Below, one piece after another: positions 16,179 to 24,497 of a DNA stretch of 64,000 nt. Location of the stretch: positions 1 through 64,000 of the forward strand of contig JAPPGV010000017.1 in NCBI GenBank assembly GCA_028821235.1, read 5' to 3'. The notes below the pieces were generated by a model. The model searched no databases, was not told where the DNA came from, and worked only from the letters and a program-made list of their open reading frames with translations. Position 1 is the stretch's first letter, and each line of letters begins with the position of its first letter. Position numbers and translations under genes: made by a program. Origin of the DNA: a bacterium. Its GTDB lineage: Bacteria > Actinomycetota > Acidimicrobiia > Spongiisociales > Spongiisociaceae.

Positions 16179-17101
16179 GCGCCGGCGGGGGAGCGCCGGG
16201 CTTCCACCCGTCGATGCGGGGTCCTCATACTCGAGCCCGGAGGCGGCGGGCGCGGATCGCATGGCTCGTCCTGGCAGGCTCCGTCGCGCTGCTAGGGGCC
16301 GTAGTTGCCGCCGGGGGACTGCTGAGGCGCTCGGTGGTCCTGGACCTGGTCTCGTTCTGGCCGGGCTGGATCTTCACAGCGGGCGTGTTCCTCATCCACC
16401 GGCGGGCATCGGGAGTCCGCCAGCGTTTTCCCGGCTACGGACTCGGGCCGGTGTTGCCGTACTCGCTGGCGGGATGGCTGGTTGCCGTGTTGGTCCTTCA
16501 CATGGCCGGTTGGGAGATGCTGCCGTCGTCGGCCGACCGGCTGGAGGGTCCGGCCGTCACCGATCGGATCGCCACGGTCTCCATGGATGTCCGGCTTGAA
16601 GGCGCGGTGATGGTTGAGGCGGGTGCTGATCTTCTCTACGAGGTGTCCAGCCTGGCTTCCGCAGGCGCGGTGGCGCCTCCCCGGGGCGAGGAGCTTCTCA
16701 CCGGGGAAGATCTGGAGGTGCGGCTCCGGGAAGGGCCGGAGGCAGGGTGGTTCGGATCCGCCGGCTGGAACCTGGCGCTCAACCCGGGCCGCGACTGGGC
16801 TGTGACGGTTTCGGCGGCCGAGGTCCAGGCGGATCTCAGGGGCCTGTCGCTCAGGTCGCTTCGAGTGGAGGCGGACGGTGCGATCCGACTCGGCCCGGCC
16901 CGGGGCGACGTACCGGCGTTGCTGGCCGGCGCCCTGGTCGTCGAAGTCCCCGCCGGGGTGTCCGTGGAAGTCTCCGGACCGGTCACGGTCGGGTCGGGCT
17001 GGGAGGCGACCGGCGAGGGAGCGAATTACCGAGGTGACGGAGCGGGGCGTTACCTGATCGAGGTCTCCCCGGATTCGGATGTGGTGGTGAACCAGGCATG
17101 A
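16175..17101 (+). CDS. Hypothetical membrane protein with C-terminal beta-rich domain
   Basis: 308 residues, GTG start overlapping the LytR_C gene. A basic stretch (RARRRRARIAW) leads into hydrophobic helices at about 27-50, 55-75 and 92-112. The rest is extracytoplasmic, with repeated strand-like stretches (LRGLSLRSLRVEADGAI, LVVEVPAGVSVEVSGPVTVG) that resemble the toast-rack beta-solenoid of LiaF/DUF2154-like cell-envelope stress proteins. That resemblance is weak and by eye only. Likely part of the same envelope-related run of genes. Confidence 0.6.
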   Translation: MSAGGGAPGFHPSMRGPHTRARRRRARIAWLVLAGSVALLGAVVAAGGLLRRSVVLDLVSFWPGWIFTAGVFLIHRRASGVRQRFPGYGLGPVLPYSLAGWLVAVLVLHMAGWEMLPSSADRLEGPAVTDRIATVSMDVRLEGAVMVEAGADLLYEVSSLASAGAVAPPRGEELLTGEDLEVRLREGPEAGWFGSAGWNLALNPGRDWAVTVSAAEVQADLRGLSLRSLRVEADGAIRLGPARGDVPALLAGALVVEVPAGVSVEVSGPVTVGSGWEATGEGANYRGDGAGRYLIEVSPDSDVVVNQA

Positions 17102-17162
17102 GGAACCCCGGGCACCGGCCGCGGGCCGGTAACCTGACCGGCGGCGAAGGGTCAGGCGAGAA

Positions 17163-18452
17163 GTGAACCAGCAGGATCGCGAAAGGCTTACCAGGCACGA
17201 CTGGCTACGGGGCGTAGGCGTGGCGGCCTGGAGCATCGTGGGCATCTTCGTTGTGATCGCACTAGTGGCCTGGGCCGTCTACCAGGTGCGGATCATCTGG
17301 GCGCCGCTGATATTCGCGGTACTCCTCGTTTACCTGGTCAAACCACTGATCGACATCCTGGAGCGCTACAGGATCCCGAGGGTGGGCGGGGGGTGCCTCG
17401 TCTACCTGGTGCTCGGCGGCATACTCGTGCTGATCGGAGTGTTGATCGTGCCGATCATCAGCCGGCAGACCGTCGAGCTGGTGGACCGAGTCCCCGACGT
17501 GATCGACAGCACCTTCAACGTGGTGGCCGATCTGGCCGCGTCTCTCAACCTCCCGGTCGAGTTGGCCGGCGTCGACTCGTTATCCGACGAGTTGGTGGGC
17601 TGGTTCTCGGATCCGTCCAACCGCGAGGTGATCCTGGAGGGCCTCTCCCGGGCTGGAGAGCTCGCCAGGGGGCTCGTCGAGGGGGTGGTGGTCGTGCTGC
17701 TCGCTCCTGTTCTGGCCTTCTACATGGTCGTGGATGCGCACAATCTCCGGAGGGCGGCGGAGCGCCTGGTTCCGGCGGCCGATCGGGCCGAGGTGATCCA
17801 TCTGGCCCGGCAGGTGGGCAAGGCCCTGGGAGGTTTCGTCCGGGGCCAGCTGGTGGTGGCGGCCATCGTCGGAGTCCTGTCCAGCACGGTGCTGTGGATC
17901 CTCGACCTGCCGTTCTGGTTGATAGTCGGCCTGCTGGCCGGGTTGCTCAACGTCGTGCCCTTCATCGGTCCGTGGGTGGGAGGTGCGCTCGGCGTGGCGA
18001 CCGCGCTGATCGTGGGAGATCCGATCCGGGCGGTCTGGGTCGTCATCGCCTTTCTCATCATCCAGCAGTTCGACAATCATCTCGTGAGCCCCATGGTGCT
18101 ACGGGTGGCCGTCCATCTGAGCCCCGTCACCATCATCCTGGCGTTGCTGGCCGGTGGGTCCATCGGGGGACTGCTGGGCGTGCTCATCGCCGTACCGACC
18201 ACCGCGGTCTTCAAGATCATCATCGGCCATCTCTGGCGCACCCGGGTGCTCGGAGAGTCCTGGGAGCAGGCCGCCTCGGCCGTGGTGGTGGAGTACGAGG
18301 TGGAGCCCTTGCGGGAGCGTTTCCGTCGTGGTGGGGCGGAGGCGAGCAGGGCTGATGAGGAGGATGGGGGAGGACCGGCCGCCGCTGATGGTGACATCGC
18401 CGACCCGGACCGGACAGGATCCGGCGATACCGATTCTTTGACGGATAGCTGA
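17163..18452 (+). CDS. AI-2E family (PerM-like) transporter
   Basis: 429 residues, GTG start. Hydrophobic helices near the N-terminus lead into IIWAPLIFAVLLVYLVKPLIDILE, which is the family signature. A large extracytoplasmic loop follows, then LLAPVLAFYMVVDA. The C-terminal core contains FIGPWVGGALGVATAL, FLIIQQFDNHLVSP and GGSIGGLLGVLIAVPTTAV. The acidic, low-complexity tail after about residue 390 is not part of the family. Substrates of most members are unknown; the family name does not prove autoinducer export. Confidence 0.85.
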   Translation: MNQQDRERLTRHDWLRGVGVAAWSIVGIFVVIALVAWAVYQVRIIWAPLIFAVLLVYLVKPLIDILERYRIPRVGGGCLVYLVLGGILVLIGVLIVPIISRQTVELVDRVPDVIDSTFNVVADLAASLNLPVELAGVDSLSDELVGWFSDPSNREVILEGLSRAGELARGLVEGVVVVLLAPVLAFYMVVDAHNLRRAAERLVPAADRAEVIHLARQVGKALGGFVRGQLVVAAIVGVLSSTVLWILDLPFWLIVGLLAGLLNVVPFIGPWVGGALGVATALIVGDPIRAVWVVIAFLIIQQFDNHLVSPMVLRVAVHLSPVTIILALLAGGSIGGLLGVLIAVPTTAVFKIIIGHLWRTRVLGESWEQAASAVVVEYEVEPLRERFRRGGAEASRADEEDGGGPAAADGDIADPDRTGSGDTDSLTDS

Positions 18453-18456
18453 CCCC

Positions 18457-19521
18457 ATGCTGGACATCCTCGTGCTGTCCGGCCTGGGCTTGGCTGTCGT
18501 TCTCGGGTACCGGCGGGGATTGCTGAGCGCGGCCGCCGGTCTGGTGTTTCTGTCGGTCGGGATCGTGGTGGGATACCGCGTCGGACCCGTCGGGCAAGGC
18601 GTGGTCGAGTCGTGGACCGGCGCCAGCCCCCTGACGTCGCGGTTCATCGCGTCAGCAGTGGTGTTCCTGGTCGTCTTCCTGGTAGGCCGCCTGCTGATCC
18701 GCCGGATTCTGGTCCTGTCCGGACCGGTGCGGTTGGTGGATCAGTTCGGTGGAGCGCTCGTTGCGGCGGCGGCGTTCGTGGTGGTGGCCGGTCTGCTGAT
18801 CCTGGCTGTCGCTAGCGCGCCCTACCTTCCGTCGGCGGTGGTCCAGGCGCTCGATCAGTCGAGGGCTGTCGCCCTGGTCACATCCGAGGGACCGCGCTTC
18901 ACCCCGGGCATCAGCCGGCTTCTGGGCGACCGGGTCCTCGAGTCCTACCTGAACCTCAGGAGGTTGTCGGAGGAGAGTCCGGTACTGCTCGATGGCGTTG
19001 GCGACGGCGGTGCGGATGTCTCTGCGGTTGGAGATGCGGTGGAGGACATCGCCGTCCCGGTCATCCAGCTGCTGGACAGGTTGGTGGTAATCGAGGGCGA
19101 TGAGCGGGTGGAGATAACGCCGGCTGAGGAGCCGGTGCAGGCTCGTCCCGATCTGGCCACCGAGTTGTTGGACCGGCTGAACCTGTTCCGGGTCGAAGCC
19201 GGCGAAGAACCGCTGGCATGGTCGGCGGCCCTGGCGGAGATCGCCGCCGGGCACGGCGTAGAGATGTACGAGGAAGGCTATTTCTCCCACGTCTCGCCGG
19301 GTACCGGGTCGGTGGCGGATCGTCTTGTCGCGCAAGGGATACCGTTCCGGATCGCCGGGGAGAACCTGGCCCTGAACCCGACCGTCGACGGTGTCCACGG
19401 CGGCCTGGCCGCATCGCCCAGTCATCGAGCGACCATGCTGGAGACACGATTCACCCGCGTGGGGATCTCGGTGCATGACGGTCCGCTCGGGCTGATGGTG
19501 GTGCAGGTGTTCACGGGATGA
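18457..19521 (+). CDS. CvpA-like membrane domain fused to a CAP (SCP/PR-1) domain
   Basis: 354 residues. Residues about 1-170 are a four-helix CvpA/colicin V-production-like membrane domain (GYRRGLLSAAAGLVFLSVGI). Residues about 230-354 are a CAP domain: LNLFRVEAGEEPLAWSAALA, a His in AAGHGVEMYEEGYFSH, IAGENLAL and SPSHRATML, which are the CAP1/CAP2-type signatures including the cavity His and Glu residues. This places the CAP domain outside the cell. The stop overlaps the next start by four bases (ATGA). Confidence 0.85.
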   Translation: MLDILVLSGLGLAVVLGYRRGLLSAAAGLVFLSVGIVVGYRVGPVGQGVVESWTGASPLTSRFIASAVVFLVVFLVGRLLIRRILVLSGPVRLVDQFGGALVAAAAFVVVAGLLILAVASAPYLPSAVVQALDQSRAVALVTSEGPRFTPGISRLLGDRVLESYLNLRRLSEESPVLLDGVGDGGADVSAVGDAVEDIAVPVIQLLDRLVVIEGDERVEITPAEEPVQARPDLATELLDRLNLFRVEAGEEPLAWSAALAEIAAGHGVEMYEEGYFSHVSPGTGSVADRLVAQGIPFRIAGENLALNPTVDGVHGGLAASPSHRATMLETRFTRVGISVHDGPLGLMVVQVFTG

Positions 19522-19940
19522 CCGGCGGGCTGACCCCCATCGCCGCCGAACTGGCCTCTGTCCTCGTGACCGCCTACGCGCCATACGTCCGGGACAGGGT
19601 CGCCCGCCTCGGCCTGGATGTTCCGCCCGGTATGGACGGCGCCATCGAGGAAGGCCGTCGATGGCTGGAGACGGCTCTCCCCGACCTGCTCGGACGACCC
19701 TTCGCGAGCCAGGATCGAGGCCCTCTGGAGCTGTTCCAGGAGGCCCTCAGGTTCCCGACCGCGGCTCTGGAGCGGGCCGGACACCAGCCCGTGCCCCGCG
19801 ACGAGTTGGTTACCAACGCCTTGCCCGGAGACCTGTTCGACCTGGCACCCGCATCATCGAACGACCTTGGGGAAGCAGCCTGGAAGTCCCACCTGGCCTG
19901 GGGTGCGTCCAAGGCGGCCGCAATGACGAGACCGGAGTGA
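19518..19940 (+). CDS. Hypothetical protein coupled to the CvpA-CAP gene
   Basis: 140 residues, soluble and acidic, no signal or membrane helix. N-terminal helices (LASVLVTAYAPYVRDRVARL) and a Pro-rich middle. I do not recognise the family. The ATGA overlap with the CvpA-CAP gene and normal codon use argue for a real gene co-translated with it. It is the last gene before the accessory stretch. Confidence 0.6.
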   Translation: MTGGLTPIAAELASVLVTAYAPYVRDRVARLGLDVPPGMDGAIEEGRRWLETALPDLLGRPFASQDRGPLELFQEALRFPTAALERAGHQPVPRDELVTNALPGDLFDLAPASSNDLGEAAWKSHLAWGASKAAAMTRPE

Positions 19941-20100
19941 CGCGCCCGATCGCAGGGTCTTCCCAGCGAAGCCCGAAGGGCGGACGTGGTCGGGGATTCA
20001 ACGGTCGAGTTTCGGGGTTCGCTGAATCGGCCGGGACCCATTTGGCCGTATTTGTCTATTTGGTGAATGTTTGGGCGGTGTTTTGTCACAGGGGTGCGTT

Positions 20101-21342
20101 ATGTTGATTGTTATGTACGAAGCACCAGCGTTTCATGACGCCGACTCCATACTGGTCGCCGAGAACAACCTCAAAGACGCCCAGCGGGAGATCGACCGGC
20201 TCCGTGGTCGCCAACTCTCCTGGCTCAAGATGGTGATTCGCCATCGGGGGATCGTACGGGACGGGTACCGCTCCCTCATCGACTGGACAGCATCGAGGCT
20301 GGACATACCCCACACTGTCGCCCGTGACGTCGCCTACCTGGCCCGCCGCCTAGACGACGACACCATCGACCTCATAGGACGCGGCCACCTGCCGTTCGAC
20401 CGCACCGTCTCCCAACAACGCCTCCTCCAAGCCGGAGCAACCCCCGCCGACGTAGCCGCGTCAGAGGACCTGGACCTAGCGGGGGTCACGAAGCTGGCGA
20501 CCAGGTTCCGGAAACTCAGCCGAGGCGACGAACGGAGCGCCTTCGACCGACAGTACGTCACCCTCAGCGTGTCCGACGACGGCGCGGTATGGCACCTGTC
20601 CGGGCGGCTTTCCGCCACCGACGGACAGATCGTGCGCCAAGCCCTGGACCGCCGCGCCGACCACATACCACCCATCACCTCTCAACCGGATACTGAGTTG
20701 ACACCCGCTCAGAAACAGGCCATAGGCCTGACCACCATGGCCCAAGACGACCTGGACCAACACCTCCAACCAGGCGACCCCGCCGGCCGGGAACCCGTCA
20801 TCATGCTGATCAAAGACCAAACCCTCGCCGACCAGTCCGCCAACACCCAAGGCGTTGAGGTGTTCAACGGACCCCGCGTCGGTCCTCAGGCAGTGGAGAC
20901 GGTCGAGTGCGAAGGACGGGTCGAACCCGTCATCATCCAAGACGACCAAGTGGTGGACACCGGTCCACCCCAGCGTCAGACTCCCAAACGGCTCCGCCGG
21001 GCCGTGCTCGCACGGGACCGCAAATGCGTCATCGACTCATGCCAAAGCGGCTACCGGCTCCAGACCCACCACGTCATCCCCAGACGCAACGGCGGTCCCG
21101 ACACGGCCGACAACCTGGCGACGCTGTGCTGGTACCACCACCACATCGCCATTCACCGAAGGGGACACCGCATCGACCCCCAAACACCACCACACCGCCG
21201 CCGCCTTCTACCACCCCGAACCTGGGTCCACTACCGGCACCCCACCAACGTCGAATACTTCAGCCCCCACCAACAGCAACAGCGCGCTTACCAGGCCTTC
21301 CTCGATAAGTACCACCCCCAACAACCCCACCCCGGCGGATAG
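20101..21342 (+). CDS. DUF222/13E12-type HNH endonuclease
   Basis: 413 residues. The N-terminal DUF222-like helical region (ENNLKDAQREIDRLRGRQLS, with VARDVAYLARRLDD and FRKLSRGDERSAFDRQYV) is followed by a C-terminal HNH domain at about residues 300-355: AVLARDRKCVI, then THHVIPRRNGGPDTADN and HHHIAIHRRG, which carries the HH-N-H metal/catalytic set. These nucleases are repeated in actinobacterial genomes and often sit in variable regions. Codon use is richer in CAA, CCA and ACC than neighbouring genes. The start is uncertain (ATG 20101 or 20113). An AT-rich stretch at about 20041-20100 probably holds the promoter. Confidence 0.88.
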   Translation: MLIVMYEAPAFHDADSILVAENNLKDAQREIDRLRGRQLSWLKMVIRHRGIVRDGYRSLIDWTASRLDIPHTVARDVAYLARRLDDDTIDLIGRGHLPFDRTVSQQRLLQAGATPADVAASEDLDLAGVTKLATRFRKLSRGDERSAFDRQYVTLSVSDDGAVWHLSGRLSATDGQIVRQALDRRADHIPPITSQPDTELTPAQKQAIGLTTMAQDDLDQHLQPGDPAGREPVIMLIKDQTLADQSANTQGVEVFNGPRVGPQAVETVECEGRVEPVIIQDDQVVDTGPPQRQTPKRLRRAVLARDRKCVIDSCQSGYRLQTHHVIPRRNGGPDTADNLATLCWYHHHIAIHRRGHRIDPQTPPHRRRLLPPRTWVHYRHPTNVEYFSPHQQQQRAYQAFLDKYHPQQPHPGG

Positions 21343-21364
21343 CCATAGGTTTTATCCAGCAGAT

Positions 21365-22137
21365 CTAAGCCGGTACTTTGCGCGCTTCGACAAGGGCGAA
21401 CTCCCTGTCGCGATAACTGCGCGTGGCAATGGTGGGCCGGTGGAATCCGGCCTCGACGAAGAGAGATCGGAGTCTCGACAGGTTGAGCGCCGTGTTTCTT
21501 TCTTGCTTCCTACGAACACGGAGATGCGGCGGAGCAACTCCTCGAACGGCAAGTCGCACAAGTCGGGCCACCACGGACGAGCATCGTTGGCTATCTGGAT
21601 CCAGCGGTCCAGTCTGCCGGTTCTGTCGGACCTCGAGTCGCGTTTCGTCCCGGGTAGGCGGACCGTGGTGTGGGCGATCCCCTTGGGCGACAGCGACGCA
21701 CACCATGCGGCCAGGAGCTTCCTCAGCTCGTCGGTGGGAAACCGGGGCAAGAACGAGTCGCTCACGATGATGTCATAGAAGCCCGGCCTCAGGTGGTCGA
21801 TGGCGTCTCCTACCAACAACTCCGGGACTGGCGCCTCGATGTGCTCTGCGTACTCGGCGGTGCCCAATAGTGGTGTCGGACAGAGGTCGATCGCGGTGAC
21901 CTTGGCAGAATCAGCCAGTTGGCTGTAGACCAACTCGTACATCGCGTGATCCGCACAGCCACTAATGAGGACTCGGGGGTCGCCTCGTCTGGCGCCCACT
22001 TCGGCCATCGACCTGCGAAAGAAGGGAGCATGCCACGACGGGGTGGAAACGAGGTCGAGCAGCCGAAGATGCTTCCAGGTGCCGTGATACCAATCGCACG
22101 AAGATGCCCCGCTCTGGATGCAGCTCCCATTGGACAT
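21365..22137 (-). pseudogene. SAM-dependent methyltransferase, frame-shifted near its C-terminus
   Basis: ATG at 22137 follows AAGGAAG. The first frame encodes a Rossmann-type methyltransferase: VLISGCADHAMYELVYS (motif I), VTAIDLCPTPL (motif II), LLVGDAIDHLRPGFYDIIVSDS (motif IV). It stays sensible up to SVFVGSKKE, then becomes a low-complexity run and stops at 21352. The overlapping frame ending at 21365 instead gives RNTALNLSRLRSLFVEAG, then an FALVEARK ending, a natural methyltransferase C-terminus. Joining the two needs a one-base re-read near 21507-21520, in an A/G-rich stretch. This is either a real disabling deletion or an assembly error. Substrate unknown. Confidence 0.7.
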
Positions 22138-22220
22138 AGCTTCCTTGATCGTAGGTCATGCGCCCGCAAAGCAAGGGCGACTTCCAAACCACCGCCGAGT
22201 GATCGATCTGTCTGAGTGGC

Positions 22221-23018
22221 CTACGCGCCCACTACAGGTAGTCCAACCCAGCGACAGGTCAGGTGGGTGTGTTGGCCGAGTGACGCGAAGGGTTCGGACC
22301 GACAAACCGCCTTCTCCATCTCGATGAGCTGAGCGAGCCGATGCGGTCCGACTAGTTCATCGACCACATGATCGTGGAAGATACGGATGCCCGCCTTAGC
22401 AGTCACCTCCAGGTCGTGGTCTTCGAGCCACGAAACCACCACCTCGTTGTCCAGGGCGGTCGCGCCTTCCCCCCACCCCCGCCTGATCGGGCCGGTCCGG
22501 TAGTCCTCGAGGGCGGCTTCGAAGTCACCGGCGAGGGCTCGCTTGAGGAGCGAAGCGAAGCGGTTGTAGAACATCACAGACAGGTGACCTCCTCGCTTCA
22601 TCAGCCGCGCCAGGTCTCCAACGACAGACTTCGGATCGTCCAGCCACTCGAGGACTGCGTGACACAGAACGAGGTCGAACCTCTCGTCTGCGATACTCGC
22701 GTACCCCTGAATCGATGCATGGCGGATGTCGATCACGTCGGCGACTCCGGTTTCTGCGGCTCTCATGGCCGCCTTGGCAAGCATCTCCTCAGAGACGTCG
22801 CACAGGACCACCGAATGGCCCAGGCCGGCCAGCCGTACTGCCATATGCCCTGATCCGCCACCGGCATCAAGGATGCGCATCGGCTTACCAATCAATGCCG
22901 GCACATCGTCGTTCAGGACGCTCCAGAGGACGGCAAGTCTTACGGCGCCCTTGGTGGAGCCGTAGATACCGGACTCGAACTCGTTCGCGATCCCATCGAA
23001 GCTGACGTCACCCGACAC
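22221..23018 (-). CDS. CmoM-like SAM methyltransferase
   Basis: 265 residues, GTG start. The opening FDGIANEFESGIYGSTKG, then RILDAGGGSGHMAVRLAGLG, SVVLCDVSEEM, LVLCHAVLEWLDDPKSV, GGHLSVMFYNR and IRIFHDHV follow enterobacterial CmoM (SmtA) closely along its length, from memory of that sequence. CmoM methylates 5-carboxymethoxyuridine at tRNA position 34. Neither cmoA nor cmoB is in this window. It sits between the damaged methyltransferase and tRNA-Arg. If the organism lacks the cmo5U pathway, the substrate must differ. Confidence 0.75.
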   Translation of the reverse strand: MSGDVSFDGIANEFESGIYGSTKGAVRLAVLWSVLNDDVPALIGKPMRILDAGGGSGHMAVRLAGLGHSVVLCDVSEEMLAKAAMRAAETGVADVIDIRHASIQGYASIADERFDLVLCHAVLEWLDDPKSVVGDLARLMKRGGHLSVMFYNRFASLLKRALAGDFEAALEDYRTGPIRRGWGEGATALDNEVVVSWLEDHDLEVTAKAGIRIFHDHVVDELVGPHRLAQLIEMEKAVCRSEPFASLGQHTHLTCRWVGLPVVGA

Positions 23019-23102
23019 GGTTCGCCTCTGTTCCCCACGGTTCCTATTCGATGCGTTCGCACACCAGCGTATCGCGGTTGTTGTGCTCCGGCGGCAGTAG
23101 TG

Positions 23103-23175
23103 CGCCCGCGGCAGGATTCGAACCTGCGACCTACCGCTTAGGAGGCGGTTGCTCTATCCCCTGAGCTACGCGGGC
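23103..23175 (-). tRNA. tRNA-Arg (anticodon CCU)
   Basis: A 73-nt cloverleaf on the minus strand. Acceptor arm GCCCGCG/CGCGGGC with discriminator G, D-arm GCTC...GAGC, anticodon stem ACCGC/GCGGT enclosing CTCCTAA (anticodon CCT, reads AGG), and T-arm GCAGG-TTCGAAT-CCTGC. The CCA is not encoded. Its 3' end faces the accessory stretch at 20.1-23.0 kb. Confidence 0.97.
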
Positions 23176-23321
23176 GGGATCGGTGACGGGCCGGATGGGG
23201 ACCGCAAATGGTAGCGGCGCGCATGGACCAGATCGGGGAGGGGCGATGCATCGCGTCCGGATCCCGTACCGCAGTCCTCGCTTATATGATTCAGTGACAC
23301 CGTTAGCGGATGGAAGTAACC

Positions 23322-23903
23322 ATGGACCGCGACGCATCCGGGGTCGGGACCGGACTCGATCAGGCCGATGTCGCCGACCTGCTCACGCTGGCGCGCCTGT
23401 TGAGCGCCCCGATCATGCTCTGGCTGGTGTCGAATCGCAGCATGGACGCCGCGGTTCTGGTGGTTGTTATTGCCTGGTGGACGGACTTCCTGGACGGCCG
23501 CCTGGCCCGCAGAGCTCATCGTGAGACCCGCTTGAAGGACTGGGACCTGCGCGCTGATGCCTGGTTGGCCAGCGCGGCGGGCCTGGGTCTGGGATTGGCA
23601 GGCTACTTCTCGTGGTGGGCGGCCGTGCCCCTCGCCGCAGTGGTTCTGGTCATGTCGGTCCTGGTGTCCAATCCCGCCGCGGTCATGGTGGGCGTCGCCG
23701 CGCAGTACGGGATGTTCATCATGGCGTTGTACCTCTGGGCCGACCTTTGGTGGTTGGTCGTCCTGCATGTGATCGTCTTCCTGTTGGCGGGCTGGAGGAG
23801 GTTCTGGGATGTGGTGTGGCGGGCTTTCTGGGCGGGCCTCGCCGGCTTGGTGACGGGGCGCCGCCGGCATCGTCGCTTGGTCCTTGACGACTGGGCGGAG
23901 TGA
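23322..23903 (+). CDS. CDP-alcohol phosphatidyltransferase-like membrane protein
   Basis: 193 residues from ATG 23322, which has GGAAG five bases upstream (ATG 23310 is the alternative). Several transmembrane helices. The first cytoplasmic-side motif is WTDFLDGRLARRAHRETRLK followed by DWDLRADAW. The family motif is D-x2-D-G-x2-A-R-x8-G-x3-D-x3-D; here the first half is perfect, but the spacing after AR is one short and the Gly is Leu. The protein would be expected in phospholipid or related head-group transfer, with altered geometry or a divergent role. The basic tail (GRRRHRR) is cytoplasmic. Confidence 0.7.
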   Translation: MDRDASGVGTGLDQADVADLLTLARLLSAPIMLWLVSNRSMDAAVLVVVIAWWTDFLDGRLARRAHRETRLKDWDLRADAWLASAAGLGLGLAGYFSWWAAVPLAAVVLVMSVLVSNPAAVMVGVAAQYGMFIMALYLWADLWWLVVLHVIVFLLAGWRRFWDVVWRAFWAGLAGLVTGRRRHRRLVLDDWAE

Positions 23904-24011
23904 GGATCCCCGGCGAGCGGAGGGAAGGCCGGGAATCGTGATAGTCTCGAATCCGCTCTCCCCAGGAGCTCCCGCTCCGTGCCATTTACCGACCGATATG
24001 GAGGAGACCCC

Positions 24012-24491
24012 ATGACCGACGACCGCAAGGAAACCGACGCTCCGGCATCGGCCGGCGGCCTCATGGTGGTGGAGACCTCCACCGAAGAGGAAGACATTCC
24101 GGACCGGATCGAGGAGCCCGCCAAGCTACTCCGGATCGCGTCCATGACCCGCTCCATGCTGGAGGAGGTCAGGACCGCCACGCTCGATGAAGAAGGGCGA
24201 GCGCGGTTGAAGGCGGTCTTCGACGCCACTCTGGAGCAGCTCCACACGGTGCTGACCGATGATCTACGGGAGGAATTGTCCGAGGTGTTCGTCCCTCTCG
24301 ACGAGGGAGTTCCGACCCAGGCAGAGATCCGGGTGGCCCAGGCCCAGCTGATCGGCTGGTTGGAGGGCCTGTTCAACGGTATCCAGGCGGCCATCATGAC
24401 CCAGCAGATGGCCGCTCGCGCCCAACTAAAGCAGATCAGGGGCGGCCCCCCACCCGACGAGGACCACGGCGGAGGCGGCCTCTATCTGTAG
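24012..24491 (+). CDS. bpa: Bacterial proteasome activator (Bpa/PafE)
   Basis: 159 residues from ATG 24012, with GGAGGAGA as ribosome site; the upstream in-frame ATG adds 11 residues without a ribosome site. The core EEPAKLLRIASMTRSMLEEV, then LDEEGRARLKAV, LREELSEVFVPL and EIRVAQAQLIGWLEGLFNGI matches mycobacterial Bpa (DUF2587), an ATP-independent ring that opens the 20S proteasome. The C-terminus GGGLYL matches the GQYL tail that docks into the proteasome alpha-ring pockets. The 20S genes are not in the window. This predicts a functional proteasome in the organism. Confidence 0.92.
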   Translation: MTDDRKETDAPASAGGLMVVETSTEEEDIPDRIEEPAKLLRIASMTRSMLEEVRTATLDEEGRARLKAVFDATLEQLHTVLTDDLREELSEVFVPLDEGVPTQAEIRVAQAQLIGWLEGLFNGIQAAIMTQQMAARAQLKQIRGGPPPDEDHGGGGLYL

Positions 24492-24497
24492 CCGTAC

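Noticed and set aside
19941-20100. Attachment-site copy of the tRNA-Arg 3' end
   Set aside because: No match to the tRNA 3' sequence was found in this gap, and no integrase lies in the island.
21500-21535. Programmed -1 frameshift in the methyltransferase
   Set aside because: No proper slippery heptamer in frame and no evident downstream structure; an indel is simpler.
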